This document shows, in pieces, positions 24,571 through 33,166 of a stretch of 64,000 nucleotides of DNA. Made by a program: the position numbers and the translations under genes. This DNA is from Streptomyces katrae (GTDB taxonomy: Bacteria; Actinomycetota; Actinomycetes; Streptomycetales; Streptomycetaceae), in assembly GCF_000717655.1 (NCBI RefSeq), contig NZ_JNZY01000019.1, positions 1 to 64,000 on the forward strand, written 5' to 3'. The notes beneath the pieces are model-generated. The model worked only from the letters and a program-made list of their open reading frames with translations. It was not told where the DNA came from and did not search any database. Position 1 is the first letter of the stretch, and every line of letters begins with the position of its first letter.

Positions 24571-25089
24571 CTACGCGTCCGGGGCTTCGACGCCGCAGTA
24601 GCCCGCGAAGGCCGAGAGGATCTCCTCCTCCGCGATGCGGCCGTCGCCGTCGCCGTCCAGGGCCGTGGCCACCTGGCCGGCCAGTTCGGGCGGGGTGCCC
24701 AGGGCGCACAGGACGCGGACCGCCGCCGCCGGGGTCGGGCCGCGGCCGTCCTCGTCCGCCACCGCGATCACCGCGTGCAGGAACGGCCGCGCGATCTCCG
24801 CGAACCGCTGGGGGTTGTCCCGCAGCCGCTTCGCGGCCCCGGTGATGAACTCCTCGCGGGTCACGCGCTGGTCCCCGTCGACGTCCGCGATCCCGGCCAT
24901 CCCCTGCCAGAAGGCCTCCGCACCTGCGAAGACGGCCTGGCCCTTGTCCGACCGCGCGGTCGTGCCGAATTCGGCCAGCACCGCCTTCGCGGCCGCGCTG
25001 AAGTCCTCCCGGTCGATATATCCGTTTCCGTCCTGGTCGAAGGTGGCGAATCGGGCGGCGATCTTGCGCTCGTATTCTGCGCTGTCCAT
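24571..25089 (-). CDS. EF-hand calcium-binding protein (calerythrin-like)
   Basis: This 172-residue cytosolic protein has four EF-hand sites. Loop 1 is DQDGNGYIDRED (18-29). Loop 2 is DVDGDQRVTREE (69-80). Loop 3 starts DEDGRGPT (112) and lacks the terminal acidic residue, so it is degenerate. Loop 4 is DGDGDGRIAEEE (145-156). This three-plus-one arrangement is that of sarcoplasmic calcium-binding proteins, calerythrin and Streptomyces CalD, thought to buffer calcium. No signal peptide is seen. The ATG start follows a weak ribosome site. It stands alone and is divergent from the sigma factor gene across a 302-bp gap. Confidence 0.93.
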   Translation of the reverse strand: MDSAEYERKIAARFATFDQDGNGYIDREDFSAAAKAVLAEFGTTARSDKGQAVFAGAEAFWQGMAGIADVDGDQRVTREEFITGAAKRLRDNPQRFAEIARPFLHAVIAVADEDGRGPTPAAAVRVLCALGTPPELAGQVATALDGDGDGRIAEEEILSAFAGYCGVEAPDA

Positions 25090-25391
25090 ATTCGGCGTTC
25101 CGCCTTCACATGTGCGGTGGGGTGCAGTTCAAGACAAGCCAGGAGCGTAAGGCCTACGTGGCCTGCCCGTTAAGCGAAGTCGTCAAGGAGGTGGCCGCAT
25201 CGAACCCGCGCACGGGAAGCGCGGTGGGGCGCGTACACCTGTGCCCATGTGCCGTGACCCGCCCCAGGGTTCACACCCCGCGACCCGCCTATCACCCAGG
25301 GCACACTTCCAGGGTCCGGTTCCCCCAAAACGGGCGCGAAGCCGCCCGTGGCCATTACATTCGATGCGTCGACACACGGCTGGGGGCAGTT
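25090..25391. other. Intergenic gap without recognised gene
   Basis: This gap lies between the divergent EF-hand and sigma factor genes. The sigma frame stays open upstream to 25110, but that stretch is Pro/Arg/His-rich and unlike the domain. No convincing hairpin, operator or promoter was identified. Regulation of both genes must lie here. Confidence 0.5.
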
Positions 25392-25970
25392 ATGCCGAAG
25401 GACGTACCACCGCGCTGGGACCGCCGCATGCAGCAGCGCCTCGCCCGCGGCGAGGCCGCCGCGCTCGGAGAGCTGTACGACCGCTTCGCCTCGCTCGTGC
25501 ACAGCCTGGCGCACCGGGTCCTCGGCGACGAGAAGGCCGCGGACCGGATCACCCGCGAAGTGTTCGGCTACATCTGGGAGAACCCGGACGCGTACGACCC
25601 CAAGCAGGGCTCCATGCGGTCCTGGGTCGCCCGGATCACCCAGGGCCAGGCCGTGGCCCGGCTGCGCCAGGCCGAACTGGGCCGCGGCTCGCGCGAGGAG
25701 CTCGAGCAGAAGGTCCGCAGCGCCCGCGCCGCCGCCCGCGCGGACTACATCGTCACGTCCATGCCCGCGCCGCTGCGGGCCGCGCTGGAACTCGCGTACT
25801 TCAAGCGCCGCGACTACCGGCAGGCCGCCGCCGACCTGCAGATCAGCGAGGACGAGGCCCGGCGCCGGCTGCGCCTCGGGCTGCAGCTGCTGTCGACCGC
25901 CAACGCCCTCCCGCAGGAGGACGCCGCACTGCCCGGATACGGCCCGCCCGGATATGGAACGCCCCGATGA
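25392..25970 (+). CDS. ECF-like RNA polymerase sigma-70 family factor
   Basis: The protein has 192 residues. Region 2 begins near residue 20 (ALGELYDRFASLVHSLAHRV) and continues through DRITREVFGYIWENPDAYDP and MRSWVARITQGQAVARLRQ. Region 4 begins near residue 120 (MPAPLRAALELAYFKRRDYR), with its helix-turn-helix over AADLQISEDEARRRLRLGL. There is no region 3, as in ECF factors. The short C-terminal tail is Gly/Pro/Tyr-rich. The ATG at 25392 has GGGGGCAG nearby. The next gene begins inside this stop codon (ATGA) and encodes a zinc-finger protein, consistent with an anti-sigma factor. Target promoters are unknown. Confidence 0.85.
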   Translation: MPKDVPPRWDRRMQQRLARGEAAALGELYDRFASLVHSLAHRVLGDEKAADRITREVFGYIWENPDAYDPKQGSMRSWVARITQGQAVARLRQAELGRGSREELEQKVRSARAAARADYIVTSMPAPLRAALELAYFKRRDYRQAAADLQISEDEARRRLRLGLQLLSTANALPQEDAALPGYGPPGYGTPR

Positions 25971-27224
25971 ACGGCCCCGCCGACCCGCCCGCCGACGGAC
26001 ACGACGAGCAGCGCCCCGCCGGTCCGCCGCGCATACCGGGTCCGCGCGGGGCCGCCGACGACCTCGACCCCCGGCACGCACCGGAGCCGCTGCCCCAGCC
26101 GCAGCCGACGGCTGCGCCCCAGCCGCCGCGGTCGCACGCCGTACTGAAGTCCCTGCTCGGTGCGTGGGCGCTCGCGGCGTGCTCCGCCGAGGAGACCCAG
26201 GCGGTGGAGGACCACCTCACCGAGTGCGCGCCCTGCGCGGAGGAGGCGCTGCGGCTGCGCGACGCGGTGGGCCTGCTGCACCCGGAGGAGAGCCTCGACC
26301 TCAAGCCGCTGCTGCGCTCGCGCGTCCTGGAGGACTGCCTGGGCAAGCGGCCGGCCCGGATCCCGGTCCCGGCGTGGGCGAGCCCGTACGACACGGAGAC
26401 GGCGCGGCTCGACGCGCTGCTGCGGGACTTCGGCGACTCGGAGTGGCAGACCCCGGTACGGCTGAAGTGGTTCGAGGAGGAGCGGCGCCAGTACCGCCGG
26501 ACGACGGTGGCCGGGGTGATCGGTCACCTGCTCACGGTGGACGGGATGGTCGCGACGGCGCTGGGCCTGGACGATCCGCTGGGCCCGGAGGCGCCGTCGG
26601 ACGCGACGGGCCGTACGGAGCACTACTGGGACTCCGCCGTGCAAGCCCCTCACCCGGCAGATCCGCGAGCCGTGGCGGGAGCAGGGGCACACGCTGGTGC
26701 GGACGGTGTCGTTCGCGGGGCGGGGCGTGGGGCAGCTGTCGGTGGACTACGGGGCCTTCGCGCTGCCGCTCGGGGACGCGTTCCTGGAGCGGGCCTTCGA
26801 ATGCTGGGTGCATGCGTGGGACATCGCGGAGGCGGTGGACTACCCGTACGACCCTCCGTCGGGGCCGCACCTGAACCGGATGATCGACCTGGCGGCCCGG
26901 CTGCTGCCGAGCGCGCTGGCCCACCGGCGCCGGGCGGGGCTGGCGGCCCCGGCCCGCCGCCTGGTCGCGGCGGGCGCACCGGGCCGGACGCTGCACCTGG
27001 AGATCGAGGGCGCGGGCGGCGGCAGCTGGGACATCGCGCTGGACTCCCCGGCGGCGAAGCCGTCGCCGGAGCACACGGTGGCGCAGATCGCACTGGACGG
27101 CGCCGAGTTCTGCCAGCTGGCCGCGGGCCACATCTCCCCGGAGGAGGCCGCGGTGGGCCAACACGGCGACCGCGAAGCCATCCGCGACGTCCTCTTCGCG
27201 GCGGCCTCCCTGAGCCGCCTCTAG
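25967..27224 (+). pseudogene. Zinc-finger anti-sigma / MDMPI-fold protein, frameshifted
   Basis: The first part (about 225 codons) has a Pro-rich N-terminus and an anti-sigma zinc motif, ending HLTECAPC near residue 86. The start of an MDMPI (mycothiol-dependent maleylpyruvate isomerase) domain follows (LDALLRDFGDSEWQTPVRLKW, GHLLTVDGMVATALGL). At 26642-26645 (CAAG) the coding signal moves to the next frame. There it continues as LTRQIREPWREQGH through FECWVHAWDIAEAVDYPYDP to a stop at 27224. Removing one A from CAAG would restore one 419-residue protein. The lesion is a 1-bp insertion or a base-calling error. The ATGA overlap with the sigma gene argues that it is its regulator. Intact homologues fuse both domains. 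Confidence 0.8.
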
Positions 27225-27247
27225 GGGGTGTCGTCGATCGGGCACCG

Positions 27248-27282
27248 CGGCCCCGCCGGCGTTCGAGGCGCGGGCGGGGCCG
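27248..27282. terminator. Hairpin terminator containing dispersed-repeat core
   Basis: A 10-bp stem CGGCCCCGCC / GGCGGGGCCG encloses a loop holding the GGCGTTCGAGGCGCG block. That block is shared with the elements at 5985 and 57918. It separates the convergent anti-sigma gene and purU. Confidence 0.75.
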
Positions 27283-27289
27283 GCTCCGG

Positions 27290-28165
27290 CTACGCGAAGA
27301 CGACCGTGCGGGTGCCGTTCAGGAGTACGCGGTGTTCGCTGTGCCACTTCACGGCCCGCGCCAGCGCCTGGCATTCGACGTCGCGCCCGATCGCCACCAG
27401 CTGGTCCGGCGTCACCTCGTGGCCCACCCGCTCGACCTCCTGCTCGATGATCGGGCCCTCGTCCAGGTCGGCCGTCACGTAGTGCGCGGTGGCGCCGATC
27501 AGCTTCACACCGCGCGCATGCGCCTGGTGGTACGGCTTCGCGCCCTTGAAGCTCGGCAGGAACGAGTGGTGGATGTTGATGATCCGCCCGCTCAGCTCCT
27601 TGCACAGGGTGTCCGACAGCACCTGCATGTACCGCGCCAGCACCACGAGCTCCACGTTCTCGGCCCGCACCAGCTCCAGCAGCTGCGCCTCCGCGGCCGC
27701 CTTCGTGTCCTTCGTCACCGGGATGTGGTGGAAGGGGACGTCGTACGAGCGGACCAGCTCGGCGAAGTCGGTGTGGTTGGAGACCACCGCCGCGATCTCG
27801 ACCGGCAGCGCGCCGATGCTCGTACGGAACAGCAGGTCGTTCAGGCAGTGCCCGAACTTCGACACCATCAGCACGATCCGCATGCGGTCGTCGGAGCGGT
27901 GGAGCTCCCAGTCCATCCGGAACGAGTCCCCGATGGCGGCGAAGCTGGCCCGCAGCTTGTCCAGCGTCACCGGAGCGTCGGCCGAGAAGTGGACCCGCAT
28001 GAAGAAGAGGCCGGTGTCGTGGTCGCCGAACTGACGGCTGTCCTCGATGTTGCATCCGGTCATGAACAGGTAACTGGACACGGCGTGCACGATGCCCTGC
28101 TTGTCCGGGCAGGACAGGGTCAGTACGTACTGCTGGGGGGCCTGGGGCTGCGGGTCGTCGCTCAT
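27290..28165 (-). CDS. purU: Formyltetrahydrofolate deformylase
   Basis: This 291-residue enzyme hydrolyses 10-formyl-THF to formate and THF, balancing one-carbon pools and feeding PurT-type purine synthesis. An N-terminal ACT domain (LTLSCPDKQGIVHAVSSYLF) is followed by a formyltransferase-fold catalytic domain. The signature INIHHSFLPSFKGAKPYHQA supplies catalytic Asn and His. The conserved Asp is in TADLDEGPIIEQ. Length and order match PurU of E. coli and actinobacteria. The ATG is 14 bp after the stop of the upstream SCO4402-like gene, with which it is probably co-transcribed. Identification is firm. Confidence 0.96.
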   Translation of the reverse strand: MSDDPQPQAPQQYVLTLSCPDKQGIVHAVSSYLFMTGCNIEDSRQFGDHDTGLFFMRVHFSADAPVTLDKLRASFAAIGDSFRMDWELHRSDDRMRIVLMVSKFGHCLNDLLFRTSIGALPVEIAAVVSNHTDFAELVRSYDVPFHHIPVTKDTKAAAEAQLLELVRAENVELVVLARYMQVLSDTLCKELSGRIINIHHSFLPSFKGAKPYHQAHARGVKLIGATAHYVTADLDEGPIIEQEVERVGHEVTPDQLVAIGRDVECQALARAVKWHSEHRVLLNGTRTVVFA

Positions 28166-28179
28166 GACCCCACAGCCTT

Positions 28180-28683
28180 TCACACCGCGCGGGTCACGAT
28201 CCTCAGCAGTTCCAGCGACTGCGGCGCTGCGTCCGGTTCGTCCCCGTCCGCGGTCGCGAGCCGTACGTGCGCCTCGCGCGCGGCGCGTACCGCCTCGGGC
28301 CAGGCGTGGTGCTCGAGGTAGGCGGAGACGGGGGCGTCGGGCCCGACCTGGTGCAGGATCCGCAGCACCCGCAGCACCGCGAGGTCCACGAGCGTGGCCT
28401 CCTGGGAGTCGCGGAAGATCGTGCCGACGTACTTCTCGGCGGACCAGCTGTCGAGCCAGGTGTCCTCGACGAGCCGGTACACGGCGTCGGTGACGTCCCC
28501 GTACCCCTCGACGCCGGCGAGCCAGGTCTCCTCGTGGAAGACCGGGTCGGAGAGCATGTGAAGCGCCGAGCGCACGTTGCTGCGCCAGCGCCACCACGGC
28601 ATGTCGTTCAAGGGCATGCCGCCCATGGTGGAGGAGCGGCCGCCGCGGCGGGAAGAGTTCTTCGAACCTTGGGCGAATGTCAC
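28180..28683 (-). CDS. SCO4402-family conserved protein
   Basis: This is a 167-residue cytosolic protein of a family found across Streptomyces; I recall the name SCO4402 family, of unknown function. It contains MPWWRWRSNVRSALHMLSDP, VEDTWLDSWSAEKYVGTIF, and a helical C-terminal part with YLEHHAWPEAVRAAREAH. No catalytic motif is evident; the sequence is mostly helical and acidic at the end. GTG 28683 (VTFAQGSK) was taken as start; ATG 28626 is the main alternative and would remove 19 residues. It lies directly upstream of purU, separated by 14 bp, suggesting a two-gene operon. Confidence 0.75.
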   Translation of the reverse strand: MTFAQGSKNSSRRGGRSSTMGGMPLNDMPWWRWRSNVRSALHMLSDPVFHEETWLAGVEGYGDVTDAVYRLVEDTWLDSWSAEKYVGTIFRDSQEATLVDLAVLRVLRILHQVGPDAPVSAYLEHHAWPEAVRAAREAHVRLATADGDEPDAAPQSLELLRIVTRAV

Positions 28684-28822
28684 GCTTTCGATCGTACGTT
28701 CACGGCCGGCGCGATCTTGAAGCGCCTGCGGGCAACCCCTCCCCTGCAATTCACCTTCGCGTCACCCTTTGTTGTGTCCCCCTCACTTTCCAGTTACCCG
28801 TGAGGCGGAAGGGTGCATGGAC

Positions 28823-30097
28823 ATGACCGATTGGCGACGCACGGCATCCCTCTCCCGCACTCTGGTGGCAACGGCGATGGGCGCGTGCCTCGCCGCCGGT
28901 TGCGGGATACTCCCCGGAGGCCCGGGGGGCTCCGGGGACACCATCACGGTCATGACCTTCGCACCGGAGGGCACGCAGGCGACCAACATGCCCGGAATGC
29001 CCGGAATGGCCAAGGCCTATGAGGCCTGGGTCAACTCCAGGGGCGGTATCAACGGGCACAAACTGCGCGTACTGACCTGCAACGAGAAGAACACCGCGAA
29101 CGGCGCCGCCGACTGCGCCCGCAAGGCCATCAGCGAGAAGGCCGTCGCGGTCGTCGGCTCGTACAGCCAGCACGGGCGCGCCTTCATGGCCCCGCTGGAG
29201 GCCGAGGGCATCCCCTTCATCGGCGGGTACGGGGTCTCCTCCGAGGAGTTCCAGAGCCCCTTCTCCTACCCCGTCAACGGCGGCCAGCCCGTGCTCCTCG
29301 CCGGCGCCGGGCACCAGCTGGGCCGGGCCTGCAGCCAGGTCGCCGTCGTCCGCCCGGACACCCTCGCGGGCGACTCCATGCCGCTCCTGCTCAACGCCGG
29401 GCTCAAGGCCAACAAAATGCCCGACGCCAACGACATCCGGGCCGCCGAGGACTCCGCGGACTACACGCCGCAGGCCCGCGAGGCGCTCGCCGACTCCTCC
29501 GGCGGCAAGGACAAGGGCTGCGTCACGGCCGTCCTCGGCGAGCGCACGGAGACGTTCTTCGACGCCTTCCGCCGCGTCGACGACAAGCACAAGAACCCGC
29601 AGATCTCCTCGGTGCTGGGCAGTGTCAGCCAGGCCGTGGTCGACCGCACCGGCGGCAAGGAGAGCCCCTTCGAGGGCGCGTACCTCACCAGCTGGTACCC
29701 GGTGTCGACCGATCCGCTGTGGGAACAGATGCGGAACGTGATCTCCGAGCACGCGTTCGGCAACGACACCGTGGACGCGGATGACAGCGGGACGCAGACC
29801 ACCTGGATCGCGTACACCGTGCTCAGCGAGACCATAAAGCGGTTCAAGTCCGGCGAGGCCGTCACGGCGCGCAAGGTGGCCCGCGCGCTGAACCAGTCGG
29901 AGCCGGTGAAGACCGGCGGGCTGACCCCGGACCTGAGCTGGCGCTACAAGGACATGCGCGCCGTCGCCGGCTTCCCGCGCATGGTGAACGGGCGGGTCAA
30001 CTTCCAGGTCGTCCAGGCGGGCCGGCTCGTCGCCCAGCAGGGCGAGCAGTCGATGGACATGACCCAGACCCTGGAGCAGGCGCCCCGCGCGGCATAG
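28823..30097 (+). CDS. ABC-type branched-chain amino-acid-like substrate-binding lipoprotein
   Basis: This 424-residue secreted lipoprotein has a signal peptide with an Arg-containing n-region, a hydrophobic LVATAMGACL core and a LAAGC lipobox whose Cys is near residue 27. The mature part is a type I periplasmic-binding fold: DTITVMTFAPEG, AWVNSRGGINGHKLRVLTC, KAVAVVGSYSQHG and a C-terminal RMVNGRVNFQVV. Such receptors bind amino acids or small organic acids. No permease or ATPase gene is adjacent, so it may be an orphan receptor or use distant transporters. ATG 28823 has GGAAGGG at 9 bp; ATG 28817 is also possible. Confidence 0.88.
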   Translation: MTDWRRTASLSRTLVATAMGACLAAGCGILPGGPGGSGDTITVMTFAPEGTQATNMPGMPGMAKAYEAWVNSRGGINGHKLRVLTCNEKNTANGAADCARKAISEKAVAVVGSYSQHGRAFMAPLEAEGIPFIGGYGVSSEEFQSPFSYPVNGGQPVLLAGAGHQLGRACSQVAVVRPDTLAGDSMPLLLNAGLKANKMPDANDIRAAEDSADYTPQAREALADSSGGKDKGCVTAVLGERTETFFDAFRRVDDKHKNPQISSVLGSVSQAVVDRTGGKESPFEGAYLTSWYPVSTDPLWEQMRNVISEHAFGNDTVDADDSGTQTTWIAYTVLSETIKRFKSGEAVTARKVARALNQSEPVKTGGLTPDLSWRYKDMRAVAGFPRMVNGRVNFQVVQAGRLVAQQGEQSMDMTQTLEQAPRAA

Positions 30098-30126
30098 GCG
30101 CTCCGCTCCTCCTTCCTGGCCTCCGT

Positions 30127-31467
30127 CTAGAGCTGGGACTTGTCCCGCTTGGTGAGACCGTACTTGGCCGCGATCGTGTTCCACAGGGTCGCGGCCGACT
30201 CCTTCGCCTTCGTCGCCTCGCCGCTCGCTTTGTCGCCGTCGGAGCTGTTGTCGCTGTTCTTGGCCTTCCCGTCCTTGCAGCCCTTCTTGTCGCCGGCGGC
30301 GTCGTCCGCCCAGGCCGCGTAGCTCTTGTCGGCGGCTGCGGAGGACTGCCAGGCCTTGGTGAGCGAGGCGGCCAGCCTGGTGTTGTCGGGGAGCTGGTCC
30401 AGCTTCAGGTCCTGGAGACGGGTGACGAGCTCCTCGCGCTGGCGGGCGGCGTCGCGCAGGTCGGTCGCCGCCTGGCCGAGGTTGCGGCAGCCCTTGATGT
30501 CGTCGACGGACCGGATGACGGCGGCCCGGCTGTCGTTGCTGTCCGCGAGGAGCTTGTCCAGCTGGACGGCCTGCGCCCGGGCCGGGTCCACGGGCGCCTC
30601 GCCGGCGGACGCTGCCGAGCTTCCGGCGCTCGGGGTCGCGGCTGCCGCTGCGGGGTCGTTGTTCTGCGCCTTGTCGTCGCTGAGCAGCGCGCCGACGCCG
30701 AGCCCGACGACGGCCAGGCCGATGACGACGGCGGCGATCACGCCGGCGGGCACCCGCCGGGGCGCCTCCGGCGGGGGCGGGGGCGGCGCGTACTGCGGGT
30801 GCTGCTGGAACTGCTGGGGATGGGCCTGCGCCTGGGGCGGTACGGGCCGCTGGCCGCGCGGCGGATAGCCCCGCGGCGGCGGCTGCCGCAGCACCGGCTC
30901 CTGTACCGGCGGCAGATGCTGGGTGTGCCCGGCGTCGGCGCCGTCCCCGCGGAACAGCGCGTCGAACCCGTCGGTGACGGGCGGGATGTACTGGGTCGCG
31001 GCCTCGGCGTGCGCCGGCCCGGCCGGAACCGGCGGGATGTACTGCGTCGCCGCCTCACCGTGCGCGGAGGCAGACGGGACCGGCGGGATGTACTGCGTGG
31101 CGCCTTCGTCGGCCGCGGGCCCGGCCGGAACCGGCGGGATGTACTGGGTGGCGCCTTCGTCGGGCGCGGGCCCGGCCGGAACCGACGGGATGTACTGCGT
31201 GACCGCCTCGGGCAGCGGCGGGTAGCCGTACCCGTGCGGGTCCCCGGGACCCTCGTAACCGGGCCCCACCACATGCCCGGGCGCCGGCTCCCCCGACACG
31301 GGCGGGTAGCCGTAGGCAGGCCCGCCCGGCTGCTGCGCCGGCGGGTAGCCGTACGCGGGCTGCCCCGGGCCCTGCGGCTGCTGCTGCGGGTACGCCGGGT
31401 CGGGGCCCCACGGTGCACCGGCCTGCGGGGCCGCCTGCCGGCCGCCGCCCTGTCCGCTCTCCGTCAC
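30127..31467 (-). CDS. Proline-rich single-pass membrane protein with ATQYIPPVP repeats
   Basis: The family is not recognised. The protein has 446 residues. The N-terminal 240 are Pro/Gly/Tyr/Gln-rich, presumably cytoplasmic and disordered. They contain five near-identical copies of an 18-19-residue unit ending in ATQYIPPVP (about residues 87-166). One transmembrane helix (GVIAAVVIGLAVVGLGVGALL) lies near 243-263. The outside domain is helical, with two cysteines (in KGCRNLG and KKGCKDG) that could pair, and it ends in a Lys-rich tail. The layout resembles Streptomyces proteins with poly-Tyr-Ile-Pro tails that bind partners or assemble at the cell pole. It stands alone and is convergent with the lipoprotein gene. 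Confidence 0.75.
   Translation of the reverse strand: MTESGQGGGRQAAPQAGAPWGPDPAYPQQQPQGPGQPAYGYPPAQQPGGPAYGYPPVSGEPAPGHVVGPGYEGPGDPHGYGYPPLPEAVTQYIPSVPAGPAPDEGATQYIPPVPAGPAADEGATQYIPPVPSASAHGEAATQYIPPVPAGPAHAEAATQYIPPVTDGFDALFRGDGADAGHTQHLPPVQEPVLRQPPPRGYPPRGQRPVPPQAQAHPQQFQQHPQYAPPPPPPEAPRRVPAGVIAAVVIGLAVVGLGVGALLSDDKAQNNDPAAAAATPSAGSSAASAGEAPVDPARAQAVQLDKLLADSNDSRAAVIRSVDDIKGCRNLGQAATDLRDAARQREELVTRLQDLKLDQLPDNTRLAASLTKAWQSSAAADKSYAAWADDAAGDKKGCKDGKAKNSDNSSDGDKASGEATKAKESAATLWNTIAAKYGLTKRDKSQL
30965..31210. repeat. Coding tandem repeat (ATQYIPPVP units)
   Basis: Five units of about 54-57 bp share a GGCGGGATGTACTG core on the plus strand. They vary only in the linker between units. Length differences between strains would change the disordered domain. 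Confidence 0.85.
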
Positions 31468-31572
31468 CGGGACTCCTTCGCCGACTACGCCGGTATTCCG
31501 AATCGTCGGCTCACGCTACCCGGTCACCCCCCGCTCACGGCAGGCCCACCCGCCCCACCGCCGCCGGGCCGG

Positions 31573-32952
31573 CTACGCCACCACCTCCAGGCGGGCCGTG
31601 AACTCGCGGGCCGCCGGCTCGTCGCGGTACGGGGCGAGGCGGGTGCGGAAGTCGTCCAGGTACTCCGCGCCCCGGTTCGAGCGGAGCCCCGACAGCAGGT
31701 CCGCCGCCTTCGCGGCGGTCTGGCAGGCCTGCTCCACCTCACGCTGCTGCACCTGCGCCGACGCCAGCAGCAGCAGCCCGATCGCCCGGCGCCGCGCCTT
31801 GCCCGCCGGGAGGCCCCGCAGCGCCTCCTCAGCCTGCCGGGCCGCCGCGTCCGCCTGGCCCAGGTCCCGGTGGCAGTGCGCCAGCTCGTCCGCGAGGTAC
31901 GCCGCGTCGAAGTGCCGGATCCAGACCGGGTCGTCGCCCGACTCCGGCTCCGCCCGCTCCAGCGCCGTCACGGCCCGCGAGGACAGCACCGCCGTCGCCC
32001 GGGTGTCGCCCAGCAGCGCGTGCCCGCGCGCCTCGGCGGCGTAGAACATCGCCTCCACCCGCGGCGTGACCTGCCCGCGGGTCCCCTCCTGCGCGGCTCG
32101 CGCGAGCTGCGCGATCTCCCGCGGGTTGCCCAGTTCCGCCGCGAGGTGGCTCATGGACGCCGCGAGCACGTAGCCCCCGTACGCCCGGTCCCCGGCCGCC
32201 TGCGCCAGCCGCAGCGCCTGGATGTAGTAGCGCTGCGCCAGGCCCGGCTGCCCGGTGTCCACCGCCATGTAGCCGGCCAGCTCCGTCAGCCGGGCCACGG
32301 CCGCGAACAGCGCCCGCCCGACCGGCTCCCGGTAGGAGCCGCCGATCAGCCCGGAGACCACGGAGTTGAGGTAGTGCACGACGACGGGCCGGACATGGCC
32401 GCTGCCGAAGCGGTGGTCGAGGTCCTTGAGGGCCTCGGTGGTCGCCCGTACGGCCTCCACGTCCGGCATCCCGACGCGCGAGCCTCCACTGCGCGCCACC
32501 TGCGCGTCGGCGCCGGTGATCAGCCAGTCGCGGCTCGGCTCGACGAGCGCCGAGGCGGCCACGCTCGACCCGGACAGGAAGTCGCGGCGGCCGACGTCGC
32601 TCCGCCACAGTTCACTGACCTGCTCGATGGCGCCGATGACGGTCGGGGAGAACTGCAGGCCGATGCCGGAGGCGAGGTTCTTGCCGTTGGCCATGCCGAT
32701 CTCGTCGATCGTGACGGTCCGGCCGAGTTTGCGCCCCAGCGCCTCGGCGATGATGCCCGGCGCCCGGCCGCGCGGCTGCTGGCCGCGCAGCCACCGGGCC
32801 ACGGAGGTCTTGTCGTAGCGGAGATCGAGGCCGTGTTCGGCCCCGCACATGTTGACGCGCCGGGCGAGCCCGGCGTTCGAGCACCCGGCTTCCTGGATGA
32901 GCGCCTGTAGCCGTTCATTCGGCTGGCGCGCGACGAGAGGCCTGGCTGCCAT
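31573..32952 (-). CDS. NsdA-like HTH/TPR transcriptional regulator
   Basis: This 459-residue protein has an N-terminal helix-turn-helix-like region (QPNERLQALIQEAGCSNAGL ... RYDKTSVARWLRGQQPRGR) of about 80 residues. A central linker has RDFLSGSSVAASALVEP. The rest is a long tetratricopeptide-like helical array (for example AQRYYIQALRLAQAAGDRAY). This is the layout of NsdA and related Streptomyces regulators of differentiation and antibiotic production. I cannot say which paralogue it is, so no symbol is given. The ATG is followed upstream by GTGATC-N8-GATCAC, a possible autoregulatory site. It is divergent from the prim-pol gene. Confidence 0.85.
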   Translation of the reverse strand: MAARPLVARQPNERLQALIQEAGCSNAGLARRVNMCGAEHGLDLRYDKTSVARWLRGQQPRGRAPGIIAEALGRKLGRTVTIDEIGMANGKNLASGIGLQFSPTVIGAIEQVSELWRSDVGRRDFLSGSSVAASALVEPSRDWLITGADAQVARSGGSRVGMPDVEAVRATTEALKDLDHRFGSGHVRPVVVHYLNSVVSGLIGGSYREPVGRALFAAVARLTELAGYMAVDTGQPGLAQRYYIQALRLAQAAGDRAYGGYVLAASMSHLAAELGNPREIAQLARAAQEGTRGQVTPRVEAMFYAAEARGHALLGDTRATAVLSSRAVTALERAEPESGDDPVWIRHFDAAYLADELAHCHRDLGQADAAARQAEEALRGLPAGKARRRAIGLLLLASAQVQQREVEQACQTAAKAADLLSGLRSNRGAEYLDDFRTRLAPYRDEPAAREFTARLEVVA

Positions 32953-32973
32953 GAAAACCCCCAGTAGCCGCGG

Positions 32974-32993
32974 GTGATCGTTGGAATGATCAC
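32974..32993. promoter_or_regulatory. Inverted repeat upstream of NsdA-like gene
   Basis: GTGATC-N8-GATCAC with perfect 6-bp arms begins 22 bp upstream of the regulator's start. It is a possible autoregulatory operator; nothing else supports it. Confidence 0.4.
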
Positions 32994-33166
32994 TTCCCGC
33001 CTGAGTTGCGGAGAATCATCCGCTCTGCGTCGTGTCGCTACCCAACTCCGGCGCCCCGACCTCCTACGCGCCCCCACTCGTGCTCCAGTGCGCCCCGTAT
33101 GCAGGATCGATGCTCCGCCCACCGGCCGGTTTACGCCCGTAACCCCGGGTGACGCCGGGAGTTGTG

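Noticed and set aside
30965..31210. CRISPR-like regular repeats
   Set aside because: The units are coding and in frame, without unique spacers, and no cas genes are present.
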